This document shows, in pieces, positions 52,404 to 61,019 of a DNA stretch of 64,000 bases. Made by a program: the position numbers and the translations under genes. Source of the stretch: Micromonospora sp. NBC_00421 (GTDB taxonomy: Bacteria > Actinomycetota > Actinomycetes > Mycobacteriales > Micromonosporaceae); NCBI RefSeq assembly GCF_036017915.1, contig NZ_CP107929.1, forward strand, positions 3,414,001-3,478,000, written 5' to 3'. The notes under the pieces were generated by a model, which was not told where the DNA came from, did not search any database, and saw nothing but the letters and a program-made list of their open reading frames with translations. Position 1 is the stretch's first letter. Every line of letters starts with the position of its first letter.

Positions 52404-54169
52404 CGGGCACTCCCCCGCCCGACGGTCACCGGCGTCACCCCGCCCGACGGCGGGCCGGACCGGACCGTCGGCGGCGAGCCGGCCGGTCGGGCCGGCGCGT
52501 CGGCGACGACGCCCAGCAGGCGTACCGCGTCGAGGACCCGGCCCGGTTCGACGGCCGACAGGCAGGGGTGACCCGCCACCGGGCAGATCGTCGCCCGGGT
52601 GTCCCGGCAGGGCGCGCTGGCGTCGCCCAGCCGCACCGCCGGCACCCGGTACGGCCCCCACTGTCCATAACCGACGGTGGGGGCGAACAGGCTGACCACC
52701 GGCACGCCCAGCGCGGCCGCCAGATGGGCGGGGCCGGTGTTGCCGACCACCAGCGCACCGGCCCCGGCGAGCACGGCGGCCAGCTCGGCCAGGCCGGTCC
52801 GGCCGCCGAGGTCGATGCCGGTGTCGCCGGCCACCCGGGCGGTCAACGCGGTCTCGTCGGGTCCACCGGTGACCGCCACCCGGTGACCGGCCGCGGTGAG
52901 CACCCGGACGATCCGGGCGGCCAACTCGGGCGGGACGGCCCGGCTCGGCACCGCCGAGCCGGGATGCAGCACCAGGTATCCGGGACCGCCGAGCCCGGCC
53001 GGGGCGGGCGGCACCCGGTCGGTGCGGATGCGCAGCCGCGGGTCGTCACCGTCGGGCAGGGTGAAACCGGCGGCGGCGGCCAGCGACAGGGCCCGTTCCG
53101 GCTCGGGCAGCCCGTCGGGGATCCGGTGCCGGACGTCGAGCAGGGAACCGGGGTAGTCGTCGCTGATCGCGCTGACCCTCGGCGTGCCGGCCATCCGCAG
53201 CAGCAGCGCCAGCGGCAGCGCCGACTGGTGGAAGGAGGTGAAGACGACGGCCTCGTCGGCCCGGACGGCGCGCAGCCGCTCGACGAGCCGACCGATGTCC
53301 CCCGGGTCGACCGGGGCGGGTACGCCGTCGATCCAGGGCAGCGGCCACTCGACGATCTCGTCGACGCCGGGCAGCAGAGCTGCGGCGTCCCGGCCCCGGG
53401 GACCGCAGAGCAGCACGACCCGCTCGGCGTGTGCGGCGACGGCGCGGACGGCGGGACCGGTGACCAGGACGTCCCCGGCGGAGTCGCTGCGGACCACCAG
53501 CACGGTGCCGGGCCGGCGACTGGGCAGGCCGGCGACCGGTGCGGGGACGGGCCGGTGCGGGGACAGGCCGGCGAGCAGTGCGGCCCGGTCCAGGATCAGC
53601 TGCACCGCGGCGGGCAGGTCGACGGCCACGTGCCCGGCGGCGGCCACCTCGGCGGCCCGGGTGGCCGCAGTGGGCACCAGCACCCCGGCAGCGCCGGCCG
53701 CGTCGGCGGCGGCCAGGTCGGCGCCGATGTCCCCGACCAGCACGCAGCGGTCCGGGGTGGTGCCGAGGGCCCGCGCGGCGGCGTGCACCATGCCGGGGGC
53801 CGGTTTGCGGCAGGCGCAGCCGGCCCGCTCGTCGTGCGGGCAGCACTGCCAGGTGTCGAACGGCCCGAGCAGTTGCTCGACCCGGGCGTTGACGGCCCGC
53901 AGTTGGGCGGTGGAGAACAGCCCACGGGCCAGGCCTGACTGGTTGGTCACCACGCCCAGCCGCAGGCCTGCGGCGCGCAGCCGGTCCAGCGCCGCCCGCG
54001 CCCCCGGCACCGGCCGGACCTTGTCCGGGTCGCCGTTGTAGGGCACGTCCTCGACCAGGGTGCCGTCACGGTCCAGCAGCACCGCGTCGTACAGCGCGGG
54101 GACGCCCTGGCCGGCGACCGGGTCGTCCCGGCCTGGCCTGCGCTGATACGGCTCCGCGTCCCGTCGCAC
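52400..54169 (-). CDS. GmhB-like HAD phosphatase fused to GT9 glycosyltransferase
   Basis: This 589-aa two-domain protein heads the operon. Residues ~25-190 match D,D-heptose 1,7-bisphosphate phosphatase: AVLLDRDGTLVEDVPY (HAD nucleophile Asp), VVTNQSGLARGLF, the zinc site CPHDERAGCACRKPAPG and VLVGDIGADLAAADAAG. Residues ~220-560 form a GT9 domain: VLVVRSDSAGDVLVTGPAVRAV, VLHPGSAVPSRAV and VVGNTGPAHLAAALGVPVVSLFAP. The natural pathway step (removal of the C7 phosphate) is therefore covalently tied to a heptosyltransferase. The GTG start at 54169 has a weak ribosome-binding site and a polar leader; the true start could differ by a few codons. Confidence 0.9.
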   Translation of the reverse strand: MRRDAEPYQRRPGRDDPVAGQGVPALYDAVLLDRDGTLVEDVPYNGDPDKVRPVPGARAALDRLRAAGLRLGVVTNQSGLARGLFSTAQLRAVNARVEQLLGPFDTWQCCPHDERAGCACRKPAPGMVHAAARALGTTPDRCVLVGDIGADLAAADAAGAAGVLVPTAATRAAEVAAAGHVAVDLPAAVQLILDRAALLAGLSPHRPVPAPVAGLPSRRPGTVLVVRSDSAGDVLVTGPAVRAVAAHAERVVLLCGPRGRDAAALLPGVDEIVEWPLPWIDGVPAPVDPGDIGRLVERLRAVRADEAVVFTSFHQSALPLALLLRMAGTPRVSAISDDYPGSLLDVRHRIPDGLPEPERALSLAAAAGFTLPDGDDPRLRIRTDRVPPAPAGLGGPGYLVLHPGSAVPSRAVPPELAARIVRVLTAAGHRVAVTGGPDETALTARVAGDTGIDLGGRTGLAELAAVLAGAGALVVGNTGPAHLAAALGVPVVSLFAPTVGYGQWGPYRVPAVRLGDASAPCRDTRATICPVAGHPCLSAVEPGRVLDAVRLLGVVADAPARPAGSPPTVRSGPPSGGVTPVTVGRGSAR

Positions 54170-54324
54170 GGGCGGCGGGTTCCCGAGGCCCCGAGGAGTA
54201 AACCTGGGCCTACCGGCCGGTACGGCGGGCGGGTCCGCGCGTGACCCGTCGCCGCCGGTCCGCCGCGCACCCGTTCGTCGTCAGCCGCGTCCGTCGGTGC
54301 AGCGTTACCCGTCGGCCCGGAGAA

Positions 54325-54343
54325 GCTAACCCGGCGGGTTAGC
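54325..54343. promoter_or_regulatory. 19-bp palindrome in the divergent promoter of the heptose operon and SRPBCC gene
   Basis: GCTAACCC-GGC-GGGTTAGC has perfect 8-bp arms. It lies 28 bp upstream of the SRPBCC start and about 155 bp from the first heptose gene, in the only sizeable gap between them. It is a candidate operator for one or both directions. Confidence 0.55.
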
Positions 54344-54370
54344 GTACGCCGGCCCGGGTACTGGTCGACG

Positions 54371-54829
54371 GTGGCGATTGTGGAGAAAGTGATCGATGCA
54401 CCCCCGCAGCAGGTCTTCGACGTGCTGGCCGACGGTTGGACGTACAGCGACTGGGTGGTCGGCACGGTGCACGTGCGTGACGTCGACGCGCAGTGGCCCC
54501 GGGTGGGCACCCGCCTGCACCACCGGGCCGGCCCGTGGCCGTTCTCGCTGGAGGACGCCTCGACGGTGCTGGTCTGCGACCCGCCGCACCGGCTGGTGCT
54601 GCGGGCCGGGTTGTGGCCGGTCGGCGAGGCGGTAGTGGTGTTCACCCTGACCCCGGAGGGCGACGGCGCGACCCGGGTACGGATCGGTGAGGACTTCGCC
54701 GCCGGCCCGTTGCACTGGTTCCGCAACAGGCTCAACGACCTGGTGCTGCACCAGCGCAACAGGGAGACCCTGCGCCGGCTCTCCGACATCGCCACCCGGC
54801 AGAAGGCCGACGAGCGCGCCGAACGGTGA
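54371..54829 (+). CDS. SRPBCC-family protein
   Basis: This 152-aa START/Bet v 1-like fold has an N-terminal strand VEKVIDAPPQQVFDVLADGWTYSDWVVG, central strands and a long C-terminal helix (HWFRNRLNDLVLHQRNRETLRRLSDIA). Such proteins bind hydrophobic ligands in a cavity or act as cyclases. It starts at GTG 54371. The ligand is unknown. Confidence 0.85.
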   Translation: MAIVEKVIDAPPQQVFDVLADGWTYSDWVVGTVHVRDVDAQWPRVGTRLHHRAGPWPFSLEDASTVLVCDPPHRLVLRAGLWPVGEAVVVFTLTPEGDGATRVRIGEDFAAGPLHWFRNRLNDLVLHQRNRETLRRLSDIATRQKADERAER

Positions 54830-54910
54830 CCGGGCGGTCGCGGGGAGCCTCGGCAGGGCCTCGGTCGGGCTTTGGCTACCCTGTGGGGGAATGCCGTCCG
54901 CCGACTGAGG

Positions 54911-55687
54911 ATGTCCGAGATGATCGAACCCGTGGAGCTGCCGTCACCGTGGCGGGACGCACGCCTGACCGTCGTGGTCCCCACCTACAACGAGGCGGGC
55001 AACCTCCCGGTGTTGGTCGACCAGTTGCTGGCCCTGCCGCTGCCCGGCCTGAAGGTGCTCGTCGCCGACGACAATTCGCCGGACGGCACCGGTGAGGTGG
55101 CCGACAAGCTGGCCCTTGAGCATCCGGACCGGGTGCAGGTCGTGCACCGGGCCGGCAAGGAGGGCCTGGGCCGGGCGTACGTGGACGGCATCGGCCGGGC
55201 CCTGGACGGCGGCGCGGAGTACGTGGCGCAGATGGACGCCGACCTGTCGCACCCGCCGGCGGCGCTGCCCGGGATGCTGGGCGCGCTGCTCTCCACCCAG
55301 GCCGGCGTGGTGATCGGCTCCCGGTACGTGCCGGGCGGCCAGCTCGACGAGGCGTGGCCGCTCTACCGTCGCGCGCTCAGCGGGTGGGCCAACCTCTACG
55401 TGCACACCCTGCTGCGGGTGCGCATCCGCGACCTGACGGCCGGCTTCAAGATCTGGCGGGCGGACGCGCTGCGCGACATCGGCCTGCACCGGGTGCAGTC
55501 CAACGGTTACAGCTTCCAGGTGGAGATGCACTACCTGGCCACCAAGCTGGGGCACACCATCCTGGAGGTGCCGATCCGGTTCGAGGAGCGGCGCGACGGC
55601 TTGTCCAAGATGACCACCGCCACCAAGGTGGAGAGCGCGCTGATGCCGTTCAAGCTGCGTACCCGGCACCGCAACCTGGACTCCTGA
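54911..55687 (+). CDS. ppm1: Polyprenol monophosphomannose synthase (GT2, DPM1-like)
   Basis: This ~258-aa GT2 enzyme has LTVVVPTYNEAGNLPVLVDQL, VLVADDNSPDGTGEVAD, the DxD-type AQMDADLSHPPAALPGML and VIGSRYVPGG. The later block DLTAGFKIWRADALRDIGL and SNGYSFQVEMHYLA is typical of dolichol/polyprenol-phosphate mannose synthases. It transfers mannose from GDP-mannose to polyprenyl phosphate for extracytoplasmic mannosylation (PIMs, lipoglycans, proteins). It lacks the fused acyltransferase domain found in some mycobacterial forms. ATG 54911 follows TGAGG. Confidence 0.92.
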   Translation: MSEMIEPVELPSPWRDARLTVVVPTYNEAGNLPVLVDQLLALPLPGLKVLVADDNSPDGTGEVADKLALEHPDRVQVVHRAGKEGLGRAYVDGIGRALDGGAEYVAQMDADLSHPPAALPGMLGALLSTQAGVVIGSRYVPGGQLDEAWPLYRRALSGWANLYVHTLLRVRIRDLTAGFKIWRADALRDIGLHRVQSNGYSFQVEMHYLATKLGHTILEVPIRFEERRDGLSKMTTATKVESALMPFKLRTRHRNLDS

Positions 55688-55690
55688 CCG

Positions 55691-55730
55691 ACAGTCGCCG
55701 GCCCGGTGCGGACGCCGGGCCGACGACTGT
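55691..55730. terminator. Bidirectional hairpin terminator
   Basis: ACAGTCG-x-CGGCCCGG and its complement CCGGGCCG-x-CGACTGT form a ~16-bp stem with one mismatch and an 8-base loop, just after the mannose-synthase stop and before the convergent oxidoreductase gene. Confidence 0.8.
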
Positions 55731-55774
55731 GGTGGACGGCGACAGCCGTGGGGTGCCGCACCGGGGACACGGCG

Positions 55775-57379
55775 TCAGCGGTAGAGCGTCCGGTGCGCGG
55801 CGTCGATCATGCCGGCGTACAGACCACCGGTGACGGCGCGGTCGCGGGCCAGGGCCGCCCGGGCGGCGTTCGCGCCGGGTGCGCCGTGCACCCCGCCGCC
55901 GGGGTGCGCCGAGGCACTGGCCAGGTAGAGCCGGTCGACCGGGGTGTCGGCCCGGCCCAGGCCGGGGATCGGGCGCAGGAACAGCTGTTGGTACGCCGCG
56001 GCGGTGCCACCGCCCAGCGCCCCGCCGACCAGGCTCGGGTCGCCCTGCTCCAGCTCGGCCGGCCCGGCGACGTGCCGGCCGACGATCCGGCTGCGGAACC
56101 CCGGGGCGGCCGCCTCCAGCACGTCCTCCATCCGGTCCACCTGCCGGGCGATGTCCTCGGCCCGCCAGTGCCGCCGGAACGGCAGGTGGGTGTACGACCA
56201 CATCGACTCGGTGCCGGCCGGCGAGTGCGTCGGATCGGCGGTGGTCATCTGCCCGGCGAGCAGGAACGGCTTCGCCGGGATCTCGCCCCGGGCCAGTTCG
56301 GCGGAGTAGGTGGTGAGCCCGTCGAGGTCGGCACCCAGGTGCACGGTGCCGGCGCCGGCCAACGCCGGGTCGGTCCACGGCACCGGGGTGGAGAGCGCCC
56401 AGTCGACCTTGAGGGTGGAGCCGTCCCAGCGGAAGTGGGCCAGGTCCTCCACCAGTCGGGGTGGCAGCTGGGCGGCGCCGACCAGGTCCAGGTAGAGGGC
56501 GGGGGCGGGCACGTCGGCGAGCACCGCCCGGCGGGCCCGCCAGGTGGCCCCGCCGACGGTGCGTACCCCCATCGCCCGGCCCCGGGCGGTGAGCACCCGG
56601 TCGACCTCCGCCCGGTAGGAGATCCGGCCGCCCCGCTCGGTGAGCCGGGCGACGAGCGCGTCGGTGATCCGCTGGGCGCCACCGACCGGCACCGGCCAGC
56701 CGACCTCCTGGCCCAGCATGGCCAGCAGCCAGCCGTACACGCCGGAGCCGGCCTCCTCGGGGGACAGGTCGGTGTGCAGGGCGCAGCCGGCCAGCAGCGC
56801 CGGGCCGCCCTCGCCGGCGAACAGCTCGGCACCGAGCTTGCGGACCGGCAGGACCAGCCGACGGGCCAGCCGTAGCGCACCGCCGACACGCAGTCGACGC
56901 AGCAGCCCCAGCCCGCCGCGTACCGGGGGGAACGGGGTGGTGATGGCGTCGAGCATCGGCCCGGACACCTGCGCCCAGTCGGCGTACGCGTGCCGCCAGC
57001 GCTCTCCGTCGCCGGGGGCGAACCTCTCCAGCGAGGCGGCGGTGGTGTCGAGGTCCCGGTTGATCACGGCGGCCCGACCGTCGGGCAGCAGGTGCGCCAG
57101 CACGTCCGGGGCGTGTGTCCAGTTCAGGCCGTACCGGGGCAGGTCGAGGCCGCCGAGCACCGGAGAGGCGTACCCGAGGGGGTAGAAGGAGCTGTAGAGG
57201 TCGCTGAGGTAGCCGGGGGCGGTGACCTCGGCGGAGCGGACCGCCCCACCGGGCGCGGCGGTCGCCTCCAACACCACCACGTCCCAGCCGGCGTCGGCGA
57301 GCAGGTTGGCGGCCACCAGGCCGTTGTGTCCGGCGCCGATGACGACGGCGTCCGCGGTGTCCGTGCCGGGCGAGATCAT
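55775..57379 (-). CDS. Phytoene-dehydrogenase-like FAD-dependent oxidoreductase
   Basis: This 534-aa protein has the dinucleotide-binding motif DAVVIGAGHNGLVAANLLADAG, then VVVLEATAAPGGAVRS. The C-terminal FAD block is RLYLASASAHPGGGVHGAPGANAARAAL, as in CrtI/CrtO and carotenoid-isomerase-like proteins. Without carotenoid genes nearby, a role on another lipid or polyene is possible. It is divergent from the aldehyde dehydrogenase gene (70 bp between starts). Confidence 0.9.
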   Translation of the reverse strand: MISPGTDTADAVVIGAGHNGLVAANLLADAGWDVVVLEATAAPGGAVRSAEVTAPGYLSDLYSSFYPLGYASPVLGGLDLPRYGLNWTHAPDVLAHLLPDGRAAVINRDLDTTAASLERFAPGDGERWRHAYADWAQVSGPMLDAITTPFPPVRGGLGLLRRLRVGGALRLARRLVLPVRKLGAELFAGEGGPALLAGCALHTDLSPEEAGSGVYGWLLAMLGQEVGWPVPVGGAQRITDALVARLTERGGRISYRAEVDRVLTARGRAMGVRTVGGATWRARRAVLADVPAPALYLDLVGAAQLPPRLVEDLAHFRWDGSTLKVDWALSTPVPWTDPALAGAGTVHLGADLDGLTTYSAELARGEIPAKPFLLAGQMTTADPTHSPAGTESMWSYTHLPFRRHWRAEDIARQVDRMEDVLEAAAPGFRSRIVGRHVAGPAELEQGDPSLVGGALGGGTAAAYQQLFLRPIPGLGRADTPVDRLYLASASAHPGGGVHGAPGANAARAALARDRAVTGGLYAGMIDAAHRTLYR

Positions 57380-57449
57380 CGGATCCGGCTACCCCGCCGG
57401 CAACCGGGCGAAACGTGTTTGCTCCGCCGGGAGCCGGGCATCCCGCCGC

Positions 57450-58883
57450 ATGTACCGGGTGGAGCAGTTGATCGGTGGGGTGTGGGGCGCGGGCGGCGAG
57501 GGCGGTGAGCTGACGGTGCACGACCCGGCCGACGGCTCCCCGGTCGGCACCGTGCCGGTGGCGACGGCCGACGAGGTGGCCAAGGCGGTCGGGGCGGCAC
57601 GGGAGGTGGTCGCCGGGTGGGCGGCGACGCCGGCCGCGCAGCGGGCGCAGTTGCTGCACGAGGCGGCGGACGCGGTCGCGGCGGAGGCCGACGAACTGGC
57701 CGCCGCGACGACGGCGGAGATGGGCAAGCCGCTTGCCGACGCCCGGGGCGGGGTGGCGGCCGGCGTCGGCACCCTGCGCCAGTACGCCGAGCTGGGACCG
57801 CTGCGGGGCGGCCGGACGCTGCACGGCGGCGGTGACGCGATCGACTTCATGACGCCGCAGCCGCGTGGGGTGGTCGCCGCGATCACCCCGTGGAACGACC
57901 CGGTGGCGGTCTCCTGCGGTCTGCTCGGTGCCGCCCTGGTCACCGGCAACGTGGTGCTGTACAAGCCCAGCGAGCGCACCCCGGTCACCGGTTGGCTGCT
58001 GGCCCGGCTGTTCGACGGGGTGTTCCCCGCCGGGGTGCTGTCCCTGCTGACCGGGGGCGCCGAGGTGGGCGCGGCGCTGGCCGCCCAGCCGGTGGACGTT
58101 GTCGCGCACGTCGGTGCCACCACGACCGGCCGGGCGATCGCGGCGGCCTGCGCCCGCACCGGAGCCAAGGCGCTGCTGGAGAACGGCGGCAGCGACCCGC
58201 TCGTGGTGGACGCCGGGGTGGATCCGCGCTGGGCCGCCGACCAGGCGGCCATCGGGGCGTTCGCCAACGCCGGGCAGCTCTGCGTGGCGGTGGAGCGGAT
58301 CTACGCGCACCGGGACGTCGCCGAGGACTTCGTCGACGCGCTGGTGGAGCGGGCCACCGCCCTGGTGGTCGGCCCGGGGCGCGACCCGGGCACCGAACTC
58401 GGGCCGCTGGTCGACCGACGGCACCGCGACCACGTGCACGGCCAGGTGACCGCGGCGGTGGCGCAGGGGGCGACGCTGCGCGCCGGTGGGGTGCTGCCGG
58501 ACGGGCCGGGGGCGTTCTATCCGGCGACGGTGGTCACCGACTGCCGGCACGAGATGACAGTGGTCCGCGAGGAGACGTTCGGGCCGGTGGCCGCCGTGGT
58601 GACGGTGGACTCGTTCAGCGAGGCGCTGCGGTGCGCCGCCGACTCTCCGTACGGGCTGGCCGCGACGGTGCTGACCGGGTCGATGAGTCATGCCCAGCGG
58701 GCCTGGCGGGAGCTGCCGGTGGGCACCGTGAAGGTCAACGCGGTGTTCGGGGGCGCGCCGGGCGGTGCCGCGCAGCCACGCCGGGGCAGCGGCCAGGGCT
58801 TCGGGTACGGCCCGGAGCTGCTTGACGAGTTCAGCACGGTCAAGGCGGTCCACCTGGAGGCGCCGGGCGGCGGCCACTGGTGA
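57450..58883 (+). CDS. Aldehyde dehydrogenase family protein
   Basis: This 477-aa protein has VAAITPWNDPVAVS (the Asn of the oxyanion hole), the cofactor region VVLYKPSERTPVTG, and HVGATTTGRAIAAA. The general-base Glu is in KALLENGGSDPLVV, a variant of ELGGKSP, and the catalytic Cys is in NAGQLCVAVERIY. HEMTVVREETFGPVAAVV follows. It oxidises an aldehyde with NAD(P)+; the substrate is unknown. I chose ATG 57450 (MYRVEQLIGGVW), close to the usual ALDH N-terminus. Confidence 0.92.
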   Translation: MYRVEQLIGGVWGAGGEGGELTVHDPADGSPVGTVPVATADEVAKAVGAAREVVAGWAATPAAQRAQLLHEAADAVAAEADELAAATTAEMGKPLADARGGVAAGVGTLRQYAELGPLRGGRTLHGGGDAIDFMTPQPRGVVAAITPWNDPVAVSCGLLGAALVTGNVVLYKPSERTPVTGWLLARLFDGVFPAGVLSLLTGGAEVGAALAAQPVDVVAHVGATTTGRAIAAACARTGAKALLENGGSDPLVVDAGVDPRWAADQAAIGAFANAGQLCVAVERIYAHRDVAEDFVDALVERATALVVGPGRDPGTELGPLVDRRHRDHVHGQVTAAVAQGATLRAGGVLPDGPGAFYPATVVTDCRHEMTVVREETFGPVAAVVTVDSFSEALRCAADSPYGLAATVLTGSMSHAQRAWRELPVGTVKVNAVFGGAPGGAAQPRRGSGQGFGYGPELLDEFSTVKAVHLEAPGGGHW

Positions 58884-58886
58884 GCC

Positions 58887-58912
58887 GGGGCCGCCCCGGT
58901 CGGGGCGGCCCC
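58887..58912. terminator. Bidirectional hairpin terminator
   Basis: A perfect 11-bp stem, GGGGCCGCCCC/GGGGCGGCCCC, with a GGTC loop lies between the convergent aldehyde dehydrogenase and ChaB-like genes, 4 bp after the former's stop. Confidence 0.85.
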
Positions 58913-58936
58913 GCGTGGCGCGTACCCCGCAGTCAG

Positions 58937-59338
58937 TCAGTCGCCGCGGGCCCTGCGGGTGGCCCGGTCGTTGGCCTTCTCGATCGCCTTGACCAGTTCC
59001 GGCTTGGTCATCCGGCTGCGGCCCGGTACGTCGAGCTTCTTCGCCACCTGCATCAGGTGGTCCTTGGTGGCGTTGGCGTCCACCCCACCGGCGGTGGGAG
59101 CCCGCCGGCCGGGGCCGCCACCCTCCGCCTGCCGGTCGCTGGGCCCCTTGCGACCCTTCGGCTCCCAGTGGTCGCCGACCTTCTCGAACTGGTGCTTGAC
59201 GGCGGCGAAGGCGGCACGGTGCGCCCGCTCCCCCTCGCCGTAGGTCTCCACCGCCGAGTCGTGCGTCTTCTCCCAGGTGCGCTGCGCCTTCTCCGGGGAG
59301 CGTCGCAGCGTGCTGGGCAGTACCTCGCGCCCGGGCAT
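58937..59338 (-). CDS. ChaB-family protein with C-terminal SAP/Rho-N-like motif
   Basis: This 133-aa protein has the ChaB domain (PSTLRRSPEKAQRTWEKTHDSAVETYGEGERAHRAAFAAVKHQFEKVGDHWEPKG) in the first ~65 residues. After a Gly-rich linker a short helix-loop-helix (MQVAKKLDVPGRSRMTKPELVKAIEKAN) follows, like the SAP/Rho-N nucleic-acid-binding fold. AAGGAGGACGAG precedes ATG 59338. ChaB was named for proximity to a cation antiporter; its function is unclear. Confidence 0.88.
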   Translation of the reverse strand: MPGREVLPSTLRRSPEKAQRTWEKTHDSAVETYGEGERAHRAAFAAVKHQFEKVGDHWEPKGRKGPSDRQAEGGGPGRRAPTAGGVDANATKDHLMQVAKKLDVPGRSRMTKPELVKAIEKANDRATRRARGD

Positions 59339-59504
59339 CTCGTCCTCCTTCGCGTCGACTGTCTGGCTGCCTGAACGGTTCCCGGCGCCCGCACCGGCAA
59401 ACGCCGGCGTCGGGTTTGTCGATTTCCACCGTCGGGTACCGCCCGGCCCAGACGCGCGCCGGACGTCGGGTCCGCCGGGTCGTCGGGTGGACGAGGAGCC
59501 GAGG

Positions 59505-60485
59505 ATGGCAGCGACGGAGCCGACCGTGGTCACCGGTGAGGGGCCGCAGGTGCGCATTCCCCGCCGGATACGTCAGCTGAGCTGGTCGACCTGGCGGGGG
59601 GTGCTGGTCCGCAGCGGTCAGGGCTTCGTCAACGACAACTGCGCCGACTGGGCGGCGGCGCTGACCTACTACGGGGTGCTCGCCCTGTTCCCGTCCACCG
59701 TCGTGGTGGTGGCCCTGGTCGGTCTGGTCTCGGACGGCGAGCGGACCGTGGACACGGTGCTGGACCTGGCCCGAGACATCGGGGCCGGTTCGGTGGTCGG
59801 CAACGAGGGCTTCGTCTCGGTGGTCCGCACGGTGGTCGACCAGCAGAGCGGGACGAAGGTGCTGCTCAGCTTCGGTCTGCTCGGCGCGTTGTGGTCGGCG
59901 TCCGGATACATCGGCGCGTTCACCCGGGCCTCCAACGCGATCTACGGGGTCGAGGAGGGTCGCCCGTTCTACCGGCTGCGCCCGTTGCAGATCGGCATGG
60001 CCGCGCTGTCGCTGCTGCTGCTGGCGGTGGTGGCGCTGGGCCTGATCGTCAGCGGTCCGGTGGCCGACGCGGTGGGCGACCTGGTCGGCGCGGGTGGTTT
60101 GGCCCGGACGATGTGGAGCGTCGCGAAGTGGCCGGTGCTGGCGATGGTCATGATGGCCCTGCTGTCGCTGATGTTCTGGATCGCGCCGAACGTCCGGCAG
60201 CCCCGGTTCCGCTGGCTCACCCCGGGCGGGGCGGTGGCGCTGCTGTCCTGGATCGTCGTCTCCTTCGGCTTCGGCCTCTACGTGGCCAACTTCGGCTCGT
60301 ACGACGTCACTTACGGCAGCCTGGGCGCGGTGATCGCCTTCCTGGTCTGGCTCTACCTGTCGAACTCGGCGCTGATGTTCGGGGTGCAGATCAACGCGGA
60401 GTTGCAGCGGGGGCGCCGGTTGCAGGCGGGCCAGGAGGACCCGGGTGAGCCGGCGCTGCCACCGAAGGCCACCGCCGGTTCGTGA
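59505..60485 (+). CDS. YihY/virulence-factor BrkB family membrane protein
   Basis: This 326-aa protein has six hydrophobic helices. It shows the YihY signature NDNCADWAAALTYYGVLALFPSTVVVVALVGL, the AFTRASNAIYGVEEGRPFYRLRPLQ segment and the C-terminal YGSLGAVIAFLVWLYLSNSALMFGVQINAEL. ATG 59505 has GAGGAGC upstream. It is an inner-membrane protein of unknown transport or scaffold role. Confidence 0.92.
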   Translation: MAATEPTVVTGEGPQVRIPRRIRQLSWSTWRGVLVRSGQGFVNDNCADWAAALTYYGVLALFPSTVVVVALVGLVSDGERTVDTVLDLARDIGAGSVVGNEGFVSVVRTVVDQQSGTKVLLSFGLLGALWSASGYIGAFTRASNAIYGVEEGRPFYRLRPLQIGMAALSLLLLAVVALGLIVSGPVADAVGDLVGAGGLARTMWSVAKWPVLAMVMMALLSLMFWIAPNVRQPRFRWLTPGGAVALLSWIVVSFGFGLYVANFGSYDVTYGSLGAVIAFLVWLYLSNSALMFGVQINAELQRGRRLQAGQEDPGEPALPPKATAGS

Positions 60486-60550
60486 CCGGTTGCCGGGTTC
60501 GGCGTCCGATCCGGCGTTTCCCCGGGACGGCTGCGGGTAGCACACCAGAC

Positions 60551-60967
60551 ATGGAACGTGGCAGCAGCAAGCACGCACCGAGGGTCGACGACCAGATGAG
60601 CCAGGAGGTCAGCGGCCTCGTCCAGGGGCCGGGCACCGGCGGCTCACGGGTCGAGGAGTTCCGCGAGGCGGAGCCGGCCGGCGAGGACCAGCCGGGTGCC
60701 ACCACGGCCCCGGCGGGCGACCTGCGCACCGGCACCCCGCAGGGGATGAGTGCGGAGGACGTGGAGGCGCGCAGCCGGTTGGGCCGGTTCATCACGATGA
60801 CGGCCCTGCCCGGCGACCGGCTGGCGTTGATCGCCAACGCCCGGGAGAACCAGGCGCCCGACGACCTGGTGGCCGCCCTGGAGCGGCTGCCGGAGGAGAC
60901 GCGTTACCAGACGATCTCCGAGGTGTGGGCCGCACTCGGGCACCGGAACGAGACGACGCGCTGGTGA
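60551..60967 (+). CDS. DUF2795-domain protein
   Basis: This 138-aa protein has a polar, low-complexity N-terminal half (residues 1-70) and a C-terminal helical DUF2795-like domain (LALIANARENQAPDDLVAALERLPEETRYQTISEVWAALG). Such small proteins are frequent next to stress genes in actinobacteria. Function unknown. Confidence 0.8.
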   Translation: MERGSSKHAPRVDDQMSQEVSGLVQGPGTGGSRVEEFREAEPAGEDQPGATTAPAGDLRTGTPQGMSAEDVEARSRLGRFITMTALPGDRLALIANARENQAPDDLVAALERLPEETRYQTISEVWAALGHRNETTRW

Positions 60968-61019
60968 CCGGATCGGCCCACGATCCGGACGACCACCAGC
61001 GGGCAGAGGAGGACTTCCA

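Noticed and set aside
5820..60485. tRNA or rRNA genes
   Set aside because: I scanned for cloverleaf-type GGTTCGAATCC arms and rRNA cores and found none convincing in this window.
55650..60578. Very long minus-strand open frame (about 1640 codons) and similar giant frames such as 1586-4498 (+) and 22112-25333 (+)
   Set aside because: They run antisense or out of frame to well-supported genes, are Arg/Pro/Gly-rich, show no domains, and reflect the high GC content rather than coding.
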